A DNA stretch of 64,000 nt, taken from assembly GCA_032719365.1 (NCBI GenBank), contig CM064863.1, positions 65,683,583 through 65,747,582 of the forward strand. Reading direction: 5' to 3'. Positions 9,765 to 22,600 of this stretch are shown piece after piece. The stretch is from Prinsepia uniflora. Its lineage: Eukaryota; Streptophyta; Magnoliopsida; Rosales; Rosaceae. The translations under genes were made by a program, and so were the position numbers. Each line of letters starts with the position of its first letter. The stretch's first letter is position 1. The notes below the pieces were generated by a model. The model ran no database searches and was not told where the DNA came from. It worked only from the letters and a program-made list of their open reading frames with translations.

Positions 9765-12224
9765 TAATTGGTGAGTCAATGATGATTTCTGGATTATTGT
9801 AATGTTTTCAATGTGATTTTACGGATTTACGTATAATTGGCATTTGGGCTTGAGACCCTGTCAGGAATGCTTATGACTTGGTTTATAGTCATGGATATGA
9901 TTGATATGTGTTATGGTATGGATTTTGTTTGTGATTGTGGATACTGTATACTGGATCATGTCCTCGATGGTGCGAGTGCAGTTCCTAGACGTGACTCGGA
10001 TGTTGCGTGAGTGCAGTTCCCGAGTATGTGGTACGTCTAGATGGTGCGTGTGCAGTTCCTAGACATGATGGATATGATTCGGATGGTGCCTGAGTGCAGT
10101 TCCCGAGATTGACCTACGCGTAGTGCGGATGTGACAATGTGACTATTTGTCTTGCTTGTGAACTTGTGAATAGTGTTGTTTAATGTTGATTGTGATTACG
10201 TACTGGTCGTGAGTACGGGTTTTTGGTCTGTGTGGCTAGGTGATTATGTGTTCACATGTTTGGCTTGATAGCCGAGATTTGATACTTGTTATGTTTCATG
10301 TGCTTTGGCTAAAACGCCAGTAATTGTAATTCATATGTTTTTCCCTATGCATGCATGGTTTGATAAACTGAAGGGTAACTGATGTGTTTTGAAATGTGTT
10401 TTAAATGATATTATTTTTGTCCACTCACACCTTTTCTGTTTTGATGACCCTCCAGGCCGTGGCACGATGTTCGGGGCTGATCGAGAGGCGGAGGCATGAG
10501 CGGAAATCAGTGTAGTTATCCTTTGTCTGACAAGTGCTGAAGGGTACTTCCGGGACGTCAGTTGACTTGTCAGACGGGAGCAGGAACGACACGGTTATCA
10601 AAGTCCAGTTGGGGTGGAACCCGATTTAAGACCCATCGGGTTTTCACTTCGAGTCGACTGATTTGAGGCCTATATTCATGAAATTAAGCATACAGATCGT
10701 TAATTAAGATTGAATAGATAAACATAAGTGAAAGAAATGGAGAAATTGGGGTCGAATTGATGGAGAACAGATCGGGTTGCACCGCGGGTTGTAGACCCGT
10801 ATAACAGGGAGTCGGGTTACAGGGACGACACTGTTCATGTGCGTGGCTTTCACGCGCAGCCGCTTGCGGCGGCGCGTGAGGGCGCGTGGTGAGTTTTCTG
10901 AGGAAGTTTTCTACAGGTGTTTTACTCTATGTAATGTTACGAACATTTTAGAGTTGGTTTCGAGTCAATCGGACACCGTCTCGATAATGTTTCGAGGGTC
11001 CGAAGGTTTATGTTATCTTTTAAAAAAATATTTAAATCCCGAAAAATTAGGGGGAATTGATATGATGTAAATTGAGTTGTTAGTAACCCTGCATAATGAT
11101 CTTGGACAGGATTCGAGATTCCTGGCAAGTGTCGAAAATTACGGAAATGCGTGCAGCTCGGGAAGCGAGCAGTTTGGAAGGCCGTGGCACGATGTTCGGG
11201 GCTGATCGAGAGGTGGAGGCATGAGTGGAAATCAGTGTAGTTATCCCTTGTCTGACAAGTGCTTAAGGGTACTTCCGGGACTTCAGTTGACTTGTCAGAC
11301 GGGAGCAGGACCGGGCACGGTTCTCAAAGTCCAGTGGGACGGGTCCTGTTGGGCTAGGCCCGGAGTCAAAAAGGTTTTGAAAAGGATATTTTGACTTAAT
11401 TGGTGAGTCAATGATGATTTCTGGATTATTTTAATATTTTCAATGTGATTTTACGGATTTACGTATAATTGGCATTTGGACTTGAGACCCTGTCGGGAAT
11501 GCTTTTGACTTGGTTTGAAGTCAATGATATGATTGCTATGTGTTGTGGTATGGATTGTGATTGTGATTGTGGATACTAGATCATGTTCTGGATGGTGCGA
11601 GTGCAGTTCCTAGACGTGACTCGGATGTTGCGTGAGTGCAGTTCCCGAGTATGTGGTACGTCTAGATGGTGCATGTGCAGTTCCCAGACATGACTGATAT
11701 AACTCGGATGGTGCCTGAGTGCAGTTCCCGAGGTTGGCCTACACGAAGTGCGGATGTGACTATGTGACTATTTGTCTTTCTTGTGAACTTGTGAATAGTG
11801 TTGTTTAATGTTGATTGTGATTACGTACTGGTAGTGAGTACGCGTTTTTGGTCATGTTTGGCTTGAGAGCCGAGATTTGATACTTGTTATGTTTCATGTG
11901 CTTTGGCTAAAACGCCGGTGATTGTAATTCATATGTTTTTCCCTATGCATGCATGGTTTGATAAACTGGAGGGTAACTGATGTGTTTCGAAAGTGTTTTA
12001 AATGATATTATTTTTGTCCACTCACACCTTTTCTGTTTTGATGACCCTCCAGGCCGTGGCACGACGTTCGGGACTGATTGAGAGGCGGAGGCATGACCAG
12101 AAATCAGTGCAGCTATCCCTGGTCTGATAGGTGCTGAGTAGTAGTTTCGGGACTTTAGTTGACTTATCAGACGGGAGCAGGACCGGGCACGGTTATCGAC
12201 GTCCAATAGGGACGGGTCCTGTCA
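9765..12224 (+). mobile_element. Rearranged plus-strand Gypsy LTR with a 1.6-kb direct duplication
   Basis: Plus-strand LTR sequence of the same group. The 3' part of an LTR (9765 to about 10620) is followed by the 5'-type part (GC-rich block at 10841-10890). A junction at about 11170 skips the central LTR. A second copy of the 3' part starts at 11397 and ends at 12224 with gacgggtcctgtca. 9765-10620 and 11397-12224 are direct repeats offset by 1,632 bp. Each holds the short tandem motif 'gatg.tgcgtgagtgcagttcc'. No primer site follows 12224. Unequal recombination between LTRs is the simplest reading. Confidence 0.7.
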
Positions 12225-13394
12225 ATAATCACGGTAAATCATATCATAGAGCTCGAAAAAAAATATAAATATGCATACATCATAGTTAAGAAAGAAACTG
12301 TTCACTCACAGTACCGTCGCGTGCTCGTTCCATGAGTTGTAAGCTAATCCAAAGCCTCCGAGGTATCCGGGCTTATCCAAATCACACCCAATGGTCACTA
12401 TCAACCTATATAAGTCCATATGCAAAAATCCTGGAGCCGAGAACGTGTCCCGAACACACTTCCCGAGGAGAAAAACCTCCATATGACATATCAAACGATC
12501 TCAGATCGACCTAAAACCACCATAATTGGATTCAAAACGTCGAAACCTTTCAAACAAGACCGATTTGACCTTGAAATTTGTGTCCACGCGCCCTCACTCA
12601 TTAGTCAAAGTTCATCTACTGACGTGTCACTGACAAGGTCTGAGACCCTAACACGTGCCACATGGCACCACCGATCCACTGCCACGTGGCACGTAAGACG
12701 TGTCAGATGACATCATGATGACTTCACCAGGTGAAGTCATCCTGATGTCATGCTGACGTCATCACTCGTCGAAAAAAATGACAAGCACCGCCATGCACCT
12801 CCGTCATCGCCGACGCACGCTAGCTGGAAAACCTCCATTTTTGTTTGAAACTTCAAACCTGCATATCTTCCTCATTTCTCAACCAAATCTTACAAAGTTT
12901 ATATGGAAATTCATCTACTCAATCCAAGGAATCTAAAATGAAACCAGAACTGAGAAAATCTACAGGGATACAAAGATATTGCCCTCCAAAGTTTCGGCCA
13001 ACCGTTGCTCTCTCACACCGTCCACTCCCAAGCTATTCCACCTTCAAAACTTAGCTTATCTTGCTCGTGGAAGTTCAGGGAACACGATCTTAGCCCTGGT
13101 TTGGTCCAAAACGATCACAAAATGAAGATCGGAATTTGAGGTGTTATGTGTGTTTGTGTTTGAGTGGGTTGCATGGGTTTGAGGGGAGAGAGTGAGAGAT
13201 GATGAGGAAATCCTTATCCAAAAAATCCCAAAATATCCATAGTTTTCACATTCCCAAAATGCCCTTCCCCCAAATATTAAATCCATACACATCCTAGGGG
13301 TAAAATTGTCCAAACATCCTAATAATTTTCGTTAAATCCCGAAGAAATCTCTAAAAAGTCCCGTAAATTTCGAATTTACGGGTCGGGTCGTTAC
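12225..13394 (-). mobile_element. Truncated minus-strand Gypsy LTR
   Basis: The minus strand begins at 13394 with TGTAACGACCCGACCC and runs to 12225, where it is cut by the end of the plus-strand LTR array. It contains the 'actgttcactcacag' sequence that marks the middle of these LTRs. Only about half the usual LTR length remains. Confidence 0.65.
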
Positions 13395-16300
13395 AAAAGT
13401 CGCGAGTCGGGACGACTCAGTTGTAGGAAATCAGGTTGAGACCCTAGGTTAAAGATGAACATTGTTAGGCGCGTGGCTCCCACGCGCATCCACTTTGGGT
13501 GGCGCGTGAGGGAACATTTTAGTGTAATGTCAACATGGTTTTTAATGTATTCGATGTTACGAATCCAACGGTATAATTTTCGAGGCGATCAGATATCATC
13601 TCGGGACAGTTTTGATTGTCTAAATGTTTAGGGTCCATTTTAATTCGTTTAAAAATCTCAGAAAATTATGAGATTAAATAGTGAGTTAATTAAGGTGATT
13701 GGTGACCCTTAAAAGTGATTTTTGGCAGGAATTGATATCTTCGGATTTTACAGAAAAGCGTACGGTTTGGTTCGGTCGCGTCAAATGTACGTGTGAGTGG
13801 ACGTTTAATTTTACTAAAATAGTATGCATGCATTGACAAGACCCATCCCCAATCCCCCCCTGGATTAAGGGATGTGTCATGCTCTCATCTAACCCACGTG
13901 CGACACGAAGGCCAGACGCTCGTCCAATCTGCATGTGACACGGAGATCAGACAAAGGATCCCAGGTCAACGGTCCAAAAACAACTTCCGGCTTTCTAGAG
14001 TGCACAGTAACCACCGTGGATCGTGTGTAATGTCTCAGTCTCACCAACAACAGCCCGCATCCGCATCAACCTAAAGGGCATCAAAAAACCAGAAAAGACT
14101 GTGAGTGGACGAAAATAAATAAGTTTATAAAACATTTTACAGAAAAAGATATTTATGCCATCCACGTAAAACCAACGCATGCATCCGAAAAACATTTCAT
14201 TTTCAACATAAGAAAACCGTTTATCAAAACCAAAAATCATTTCCTTTTCTCAAATCCCGAGCCTTAGCCCAAAACCATAACCAAAAACCAAGTCTGAGAA
14301 CTCAGCCCAAAAATCCAAGATCCAATTAACGTGTAAAACCGTAAATCCAATCATCTGGGCCATCGCCCAAAACATCTGAAAACCATATGAAAACCATCAT
14401 GATATCACATAAATCCGAAACACATTTCCATCAATCAATCGAACCTGCTGGATCTCATATCAACGAGTCTTTAAACTCAATATCAATCTGAGTCTTTAAA
14501 CTCAATCAAGCCTTCCTGGGTAATCAACGAGTCTTTAAATTCAAGAGTCTTTAAACTCAATAATAGGCATCGAGGGAAATCAATAACCAAGTCTTTAAAC
14601 TCACGAGTCTTTAAACTCAAATCACATATAGGGCCCTCCCACATCACAATCAATCACCGGGTCTTTAAACCCAAAACCAGATCCAGCAAATCCAATTCAA
14701 AACCATTTCAAAACTAAATCCATAAATCCATTTCCAAATCCTATCCGAAATCGTCATTTTGAAACTAGAATCCAAATCCAGCAATCTATCCAAAATCACA
14801 TTTAAATCGAAATCCGAAATCATATTTTATTGAAATGGGTCTCATGCCCGAATTCACTTTCAAACCAAATATCATATCATCAAATCATTAACAAAATACA
14901 ATACGTATAAACAATATAAAATCATCCATCAAAATCATCATCAAAGCATAGCATAAACCATATTCTCGAAATACGTGCAATTACATAAATCACATCGAAA
15001 TACGTGTAAATACGGAAATCATAAATACCATAATCATAAGCATAGAAATCATATATAGAAAACATATACAACAGTTATGCATGCATTATAATTTAGAAAG
15101 CAAAGTCCACTCACAGACCATCCTCGTTGCCGCCTCGATACGAGTGCCACACGCTTTTCCTGGCTAATCCACCATCACCAGACTTCCCGAACCTGTCCAA
15201 ATCACATTCTAAGATCACTAACCACTTCAATAACCTTCCATTAAATCCCCGTAATTTTCTCGGATTTTTAAACGTATTTAAACTAAATTCTAAACCTTTG
15301 GACATCCCGAACTATATTGAAACGATGTATGATCGACTCGAAACTAATCCCAAAATGTTTGTTACATCGAATACTTAAAAAATCATGTTAACCGTGCCTC
15401 GAAATGAGGGCCCACGCGCCCTCACGAGCCGCCCAAAGTCACTGCGCATGGGAGTCACGCGCCGGATACTGTTCGTCCATGTCCTCGCGTGAACCTAGCC
15501 TAGTTCGGTCCTCTGCAAATCCAATCCAACCGGACCAGCGTGACCGGTTTTCACTCAATTCTCCATCTTTTTCAGTCCTTTAAATCCCTATAACTTCGTC
15601 CAAACATTTCCTATCCATCTATGACTTCAAAACACGAAATTAGGTACTAGAAATTACCTTTCAAATCGAAGCACCAATCCGTGCTCTACAACCAAGTCCT
15701 ACCATTGATCCCGGCCACCTTAAGATTCAGTTTTGGTCCCAATCGACTTCTTACATTCTTCAGAAGCTTACCCAAATAACCAATTCGATCAACAATTTCT
15801 AGATCATAATTTGCCATTTTTGAATTCAAACAAAGCATTCATGGGTTTTCTTCCTTACCTGGCCGTCACAAACTCCACTGTGGTCACCACCACGCTTGTT
15901 TTACCATCCTCTCTCTTTTTCATTCACAGGTCACTAGCAATAGGTGAGGTTTGAAGGGAATTGTAGAGGTGGGTTCACGGTTGCACTCACTCGCACACAC
16001 TTGATCACTCTGTTTCTCGACCCAAACCGTGCAACCATTTTAAACACTTGTGAGGCAGTGAATGAGGCTTCCACAGCCTTCTAGAGAAGGACAAGTGTCC
16101 TAATCCAAGTGGACACAAATCCTAAGGCAAAAGAAAAGACCAAAATACCTTTTGCATAAAATTACCAAAATGCCCCTCAACTTCCGAGCCTCTTAACTTT
16201 CCCGTCGAACGTCGGAATCGAATGTGCCGCCTATCTACGGACTCGTGACGTTCCGAACTACATCACAGTAATTGGTCAAAATCTGTTTGACTGCCCGAGT

Positions 16301-18056
16301 CAAAAGTCAACATTTCGCCCACCTCCAAGGGCAAAACAGTCATTTCGTACCGTCCGTCCGAAATTACACAACTAATCAACGATTAATCTCACTAATCCTT
16401 CATTAGCCACTAATCTAATTCCGAAATTCGGGACGGTTCGTTACATGCATATTCAATTGTTTTAAGTATGTTTTTATGTGTTTTTGGTGTTATTTGAGTG
16501 ATTGGACTTTTATATAAATTTCGATGATTTCATAAATATTTAATTATTATTTTATTACACGTTTTTCGAGACTCTTTGTAAGTTATATTTTTTGAATATC
16601 GTTTCAATTGTGGATTTGAGTTGAATGTCATTATGACATGTGAATTGGTGATATTGGTTTTTGGGTGTTTCCCATATGAATTCTGAATGGTTCTCGAATA
16701 TGTTTCAAGGACGTTATACGATGAATTGTTCAATGCAGTTTTCTAACTTGATAATGGATCGTGAGAATTGGTTTTTATACCCGAAATGACTTTCTCACGT
16801 GGTTTTGGTGGTATTCAATTTATTTGATTTATTGTATTTTATGAATTTTAATGAATTTACAGAAATCGTAACTACGCACGTTTTACGAGGAAATTGGGTT
16901 TATTGAGTTCGACACTATTACTGAGTTTTGAAAAATGGGTTATTACTTGCTATGCAATATTTATCCGATTTTGACGACGATTGACGATTTAGGATTTGAC
17001 ACGATTTTACAGATTATTTAATGGTCCAATTTACGAGGTTTTCAACGTATTTTGTGACTCAGGCTTAGGCCTGGGTTTTATCATTTGATCTGGATTTCTG
17101 AATTTGGTGTTGAATTATGATTTGTTCGGGAATGTTTTATGCGGGTTGTAAAGTATGTTTTTTTGATATTGATGATTGTTAGACAATTTTATAGTAAGTG
17201 TTTGAGACACGTGTTTTGATGAACTTTGATATTTTGGTCTCTGAACTTGATTTTGAAATTAATTTGGGTTACGATATTATCTTCCCTTGGTAATTGGGAT
17301 GAGATTTTGGATATACATATATGTGATGTGATTGTGTTGGGAATAACCCTCCTCGGCATGCCATCTTGGCTCACTAGACTAGTCTCAGACGTCGATGTAA
17401 AACTCTTTTTCCCAAGACCGTTATTATGATGAGTAGTCTTGGACATCGAGGTAAAACTCCTTTTTCTGAGACTGGGGACAACTTGCAGACGTCGAGGTGA
17501 AGCTTTTTTTCCTGGGTCAGTCCCCACTTGGACGTCGAGATAAAAACTCATTTCCCCGAGTGCTCAGCCTACCGGTAGTGCAGATGCGATATGCTGTGAT
17601 GATATGGCTTGCGAACCTCGAGGATGGGTTGATTGTGAGGTTATGGCAATGGTACTTGAGTATGCTTTTTATGACAACTTTGATTTATGATGTTACTGGG
17701 TTTTACTATTAATACACGTATTTCTAGGTTATGTGCTTTACTATTGTTACCGAGAAGTTTATAATTTCCTTATGCATGGATAAATTTTATAAAACGGAGG
17801 GTAAATAGTGTGTCTTCAAATAGTATGTTTAAACAATTTATTTTGTCCACTCACATGGTTTTCTTATTTTTGAAACACTTCAGGGTCGTTGCACTAGAAT
17901 CGAGGTTGCTTACGGAGCGAATGCATGAACTTACATGTATACAAGTATCCCTTATCTGACAAGGTTCAAGGGCATACTTGGTGCCTAGTCTTCCTTTCGG
18001 ACGAGAGTAGGACCCGAATTCGGTATATTAGGTGTTTTCTAGGTTGGGTCTTGTCA
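13395..18056 (+). mobile_element. Old plus-strand Gypsy LTR, interrupted by a solo LTR
   Basis: 13395-13833 and 16446-18056 are two halves of one plus-strand LTR. The left half has the GC-rich block (13465-13515) and stops at 'agtatgcatgcat'. The right half resumes at 'attcaattgtttt' and ends gggtcttgtca at 18056, immediately before a primer site. Its 5' start is missing. 17385-17570 holds four degenerate copies of a ~55-bp unit built on 'gacgtcgaggtaaaactc'. That array gives a long minus-strand frame at 17189-17551, which I do not consider a gene. Confidence 0.7.
13834..16445 (-). mobile_element. Solo Gypsy LTR with 5-bp TSD
   Basis: A 2,612-bp LTR in minus orientation (TGTAACGAACCG at 16445; the plus-strand left end is TGACAAGACCC), flanked by tgcat at 13829-13833 and 16446-16450. 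It has no primer site, polypurine tract or coding region, so it is a solo LTR left by LTR-LTR recombination. At 14450-14680 it has repeated 'gagtctttaaactcaa' units. It sits inside the older plus-strand LTR. Confidence 0.9.
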
Positions 18057-18058
18057 AC

Positions 18059-18071
18059 TTGGAATCAGAGC
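18059..18071 (+). other. Mutated primer binding site
   Basis: TTGGAATCAGAGC lies two bases after the LTR end. It differs by one base from the initiator-Met primer site TTGGTATCAGAGC used by the other Gypsy elements here. Confidence 0.75.
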
Positions 18072-18099
18072 TTGGGCTGATATGTGCTTGGAATTTTTT

Positions 18100-18165
18100 A
18101 TGCCTCCGAGAAGTGAGCCTCGTGCACGGCCTAGTCGTGAGACGAGTATAGGAGCCCCAATGTAG
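18100..18165 (+). pseudogene. First 21 codons of a Gypsy gag
   Basis: MPPRSEPRARPSRETS begins 28 bp after the primer site, as in the gag genes of the same group (which start MPPRR...). The frame ends at TAG (18163-18165), and no gag domain follows. The element is truncated here; the rest of gag and all of pol are missing. Confidence 0.6.
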
Positions 18166-19110
18166 TTTTGAGACTTGATTTGAATTGGTTGTATGTCTAT
18201 ATTTTATTAGAGTGATTTACTCAGATTAGTTAAGGTGTATAAGTGTTGTATGCTAGTGTGTTCCTTGATATTCGTGATGTTGGATTGGATTAGTGTTGTG
18301 AATAGTGGATGTTATGCACCGATAAGGGAAAAAGTTGTATGATTTCAGACAATGTGTGAGCTCACTAGTGGAAGCTAGTCTACTTGTCGATACGTTGGAC
18401 TTAGGAATGGTGAGTATGTTACCTCGATTAGATTAAGTGTTTGAAGATTAGTGTGATGGGAGGTTCTTTGTCGGATCTGACATGTGTGGTAATGTGTTGG
18501 CCTATAATTAGAGGCAACAAGAATTGTCTAATTAGGAATGTTAACCGGGACTCCAATAGGAGTTTGGATATTCAGATGTGGTTTGGAAACAATGGTAGTA
18601 TGGATGAAACACCCCCCTCTGTCTTTGATAAGTGATGTGTTTCCGTGGATTAAATAAGTTTGATGATCGATTGCAATTCGCAAGTGGGTTAAAGAAAGGA
18701 AAGAATTCCCAAATAGACCTTTATTTAAGTAGGGTTGTAATATGGTAATAACATTGTTGTTCGAATTAATTTATGCTTTTCAATGCTCAGGAAATTAGTA
18801 CAGGTATGTGGATTGCCCTTGATTTGTGATAAAGAATTTTATCCTAATAGATTTTGTGGTGTATCGTTGATTCGTGTTCTTTGAATTGGTAATATAATTC
18901 CTTGGGATTAAGGAAATATGGTAGAAAGATTGTGTAATACAATGAAAGACATGTTGGATGGAATTTAAAAATAAGGAGAAAGATAAGCCTTGGATATAGA
19001 TAACCACGAAGGATGTGATTCGGAAGCTAGTAGGTTCATAAATTGGATGATGGTCGCTAAACAAAATTTCATTAATAAAAAGGATAAAAAGTAAAGACAA
19101 GTTAAAACTG
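18166..19110. other. Unassigned AT-rich sequence
   Basis: No coding region, LTR terminus or repeat could be recognised. Short frames at 18441-18635 (+) and 18795-19100 (-) have no recognisable motif. It may be decayed internal sequence of the Gypsy element to the left, but I see nothing that shows this. Confidence 0.3.
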
Positions 19111-19119
19111 CAATAGAAA

Positions 19120-20520
19120 CATAATCATCCATCATTCTAATATTGTATGTTTAATATTGATGCTCAATGAACATCCTATGTGGATTCCATCTTTCTTTAT
19201 GTTGTTTTTAGGTACTGTGATCTTCAGATGTTGGAATGTGATATTGTTACACCCTGAAACACCGATGTGGAAGTTTTTGCTATTGAGTGAAGTTACATCG
19301 AGAATTCTGGAATTAGTGACAAATGACAACTTTAGAAAGCATCATATATGATTTTCACATTAGGCCCCATTTGACATTGGGTCGGCTTTGATTATTAATA
19401 TTACTTAATATGAAACATCAAACTAAATTAGTTGTCAATTAAAAGTTTAAAATTTTGATGAAATCCATTTTAAAATGTCGACAAAGGCCTATCGGTACAA
19501 TTCTCAAACAAGAAATAATGTTGATCTATAACAACATGGTTACTCTTATTCATTATGAAAATGTCCTAAAAATACATATCTAATGCATTAGTTTGAATTA
19601 GAGAATCTAGCCACATCTTGGCCCTCAAACCATTCGATGTATTATTCAATGTGCAATTCTTAACACGGATACTATCAACAGATTTTTCATTAGGGTACCT
19701 TCCAAGGCATCCTATGCTTATGCCATGCCCTGGTGCAAAAGTAACATTTTGTGACACTGATTTGGCTGCCAGTGTCACTAATGGATATAATCATCTCTAG
19801 TTCTAATGTTTGTATGTGTAATGTTGATGCTATGAACATCTTATGTGGATTCCATCTGAGTTTATGTTGTTTTAAGGTGTTGTAATCTTCAGATGTTGGA
19901 ATGTGATATTGTTCACCCAAGAACCTAATGAGGAATTTTTGTTGTTGTGTGAAGTTACGTCAAGAATTATGGAATTAGTGACAAATGACAACTTTAGAAA
20001 GCTTCATGTTTGATTTTCACCTTGGTGTTGTGTTGGCCCCTCATTAATAATATGACTTAATATGAAACATTAGAATAAAATAATTAGTTTTCAATTAAGT
20101 TTAAAATATTTATTAAGTTCATTTTAAATATTAAATTAGAAAACTTCATGTACGACTTTATTTGATGTTCTGTTGGCCCTAATTAAGCGTGCAATTCTTA
20201 ATTCATATTCCATCAACAGATTCTTTGTTAGGGTACCTTCCTAAGATGCTTATACTTATGTCATTTCCTAGTCCACAAATAACATTTGTGATATTAATTT
20301 TCCCAAAGGGAAACACTATCATATATGGTTCTACTGTTTGTATATGCAATGTTGATGCTCGATGAACGTCCTACCCCATCTGAGTTTACGTTGTTTTTAG
20401 GTGTTGTGATCTTCATATGTTGGAATGTAACATTTTACACCCTAGAATAATGATGTGGAAGTTTTTGTTGTTGAATAAAGTTACCTCGAGAATGGTGGAG
20501 TTAATGACGAACAACAATTT
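19120..20520 (-). pseudogene. Polygalacturonase exon fragments in three degenerate copies
   Basis: Minus-strand pieces match plant polygalacturonase (glycosyl hydrolase 28). 19132-19329 encodes 'SKNFHIGVSGCNNITFQHL' followed by a DGIHIG motif. 19566-19778 encodes the catalytic His segment APGHGISIGCLG and NCTLNNTSNGLRAK, where the substrate-binding RIK is now RAK. Related stretches recur at about 19690-20010 and 20180-20520 with frameshifts. Upstream exons, a signal peptide and the C-terminus are absent. This is a fragmentary pseudogene made by local duplication of the same exons. Confidence 0.75.
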
Positions 20521-21368
20521 TATGTTTTACAATTACTAGTCTTATTCCAGCTCTTTTTTTCGGGTTAAGTAGCATTTTATTTTAACTAATATGGACTATT
20601 CTTAACTCACATTAGTTCTTTATTGGGGTCGATTCCCATCAAAGTCGGTCCTGAGATATTGAGGGTCCAAGGAGAAACTTTAGAATTGGGGCCCCACAAT
20701 TCTTCAACCCTCAAAATATAAGTATATTATAAACATGTATATATATATATAATACTTTAAAAAATTATTTTTATATGTGTCATCAAATAAGTATTTTATA
20801 TTCTTAACTAATAATTTCTAAAAAAAAAATATGTACTTAATAAAAAAAAAATCACTTAAATGTTATATGTCTTGCCTTTGAAGAGCAAAACTGTTAAATT
20901 GAGTTCTCACTCAAACCATTCAATCTTTTGTGTTACATCATTGAGTAGAGGTATAATTTTTCTGGACTTTGGAACCATTTCCATTACCACTTGCTATTAT
21001 GGGATCATCTCTTTTGGGCCTCTCTTTCCATTGATTTCCATTTGCCCAATATTAACATGATTGACTTTTCATTGCAGAGGCTCATGATTATCCACCATAG
21101 TCACTGTTTATGAATTATTGCTCTAATTTTTTCTTTTTATTAAACTTAAAAAAAACATTTAATATGAGTGGACAACTTTGTCCTTAATTTTTAACATATT
21201 TCATTCAAATTTTTAACGAAGGGACTAAATTGACTATTATGGTAAAGTTCAAGGATGAGAAAAGCTAAAATTGAGGTTCAATGACAACGGCTAAAATTAG
21301 AATAAAATTTAGGGACTATTACTTCAATTTTTCCAATTGGTTATTAAAAAAAAACTACACAATATTAC
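20521..21368. other. AT-rich intergenic sequence
   Basis: A/T-rich with TA runs near 20740. The stretch at 20640-20720 ('gggtcc...ggggcccc') may be a transposon remnant but has no matching end. No gene is seen. Confidence 0.3.
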
Positions 21369-21743
21369 TTACATGTGAATGCAAACAGGCTGTTTTTCCC
21401 AACGAGGGCATTGTACTCTACATTTGGAATTTTTACAGGCATAAAAAAGGCCACGGATAGAAACTAATATTATTACTAACAATGCTATAATTTCTAAACT
21501 CATCTTTAAACTATTTCCTCCATTTTCTGGTGTAGCCTCACCACGTTCTCTTCTTCCCTCTACATGTTGGTGTTGGTGTTGGTGTTGATACTCACATGAC
21601 TCATAACTTGGGTCGAAAATCACTACGGCCATTGTTTCTTCATATTTGCATGCCCCATATACCTGATAATAATGGTTCATATCCAGAAGTGTGGTTAACC
21701 AGAATGTTGTGAATGAAATAGTGGCCCACGAGCTTGATTTCAT
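21369..21743 (-). CDS. Hypothetical 124-aa protein, unrecognised
   Basis: I do not recognise this frame. It has a (QH)4 repeat near residues 54-61, a hydrophobic segment (IIALLVIILVSI) near residues 86-97, and a Cys-rich C-terminus (CKNSKCRVQCPRWEKQPVC). A single membrane segment followed by a Cys-rich tail could be a small membrane or secreted peptide. It could equally be chance or the tail exon of a lost gene. No promoter, splice sites or homologous neighbour supports it. Confidence 0.25.
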   Translation of the reverse strand: MKSSSWATISFTTFWLTTLLDMNHYYQVYGACKYEETMAVVIFDPSYESCEYQHQHQHQHVEGRRERGEATPENGGNSLKMSLEIIALLVIILVSIRGLFYACKNSKCRVQCPRWEKQPVCIHM

Positions 21744-22600
21744 TCCACGAACAAATTCTTCAAAAAAAAATTATATTTGTTAATACCATATCGATCGACT
21801 AGTCAAAGGAAGATTAGCAACCACCTAACTATCGTTTGCCAATCGGATCGGTCCAGACCGCCTACCAATCTACTCAGCCCAAATGGGACAACCATCTTCA
21901 TCAACGTCATCTTCCGCCACTCAATACTCTACCCCAATGATTTGATTCAAAAAAGAATAAAAAATTTTGAACAAAGAAAAAAAAAAGAAAAAACTAGAAC
22001 CCAAAAAAAATTAAACAGAAGTGAAATTCCCTAAAAATAATCCAATACATTACATAAACAATCAATATTACCAATCCATGACGAAACCGAGACCATCAAA
22101 ATTATCAGATTTAAAGAACTTTAACACTTGCAACTCAGATTTCAGAAAAAACATCGAAAACTTTTATCAAGAAGAAAATAAGAATACAGAAAAAAAAAAT
22201 ATTGAAAAAATTATTTAAATATTTTTGGAAAAGGCTTTAGAGAACGTAATTTAATGCTCATTATTCTGAAAAAGCAAACAAAATCCATTAAAACATCCAA
22301 AAATGGACCCGAAACGTACATTTAATAGGTGCAAGAATTAGTATTTCTAAAGTTGTAATAAATGAACCCGAATCGTGCAAACATAAAAAACAACTAGAAT
22401 TGTTCAAGTTTTGAATTCTCCATAGCCTCGTTCACAAGCTGAAGGGTATAAGAACAGCAGACAAGGATCATAAGTTACAACTTAAAGTCCCAGCATCAAG
22501 CAAACTTTGGCAAGACCCAGAGGGGCATATGATTTAAAGATCCAGAAAGCTCAACACCCTTTGTCACCACATTTATTTACATAGATAGCCTTCTCCATTC
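21744..22600. other. Intergenic sequence downstream of MORF2
   Basis: Very A-rich, with poly-A and 'aaaaaagaaaaa' runs at 21975-22010 and 22170-22205. The part next to 22600 should include the 3' untranslated region of the minus-strand MORF2 gene. Short frames here are low complexity and not credible. Confidence 0.4.

Noticed and set aside
17189..17551. 120-codon minus-strand frame
   Set aside because: Runs antisense through a degenerate tandem repeat inside an LTR. Ser/Thr/Lys-rich with no domain.
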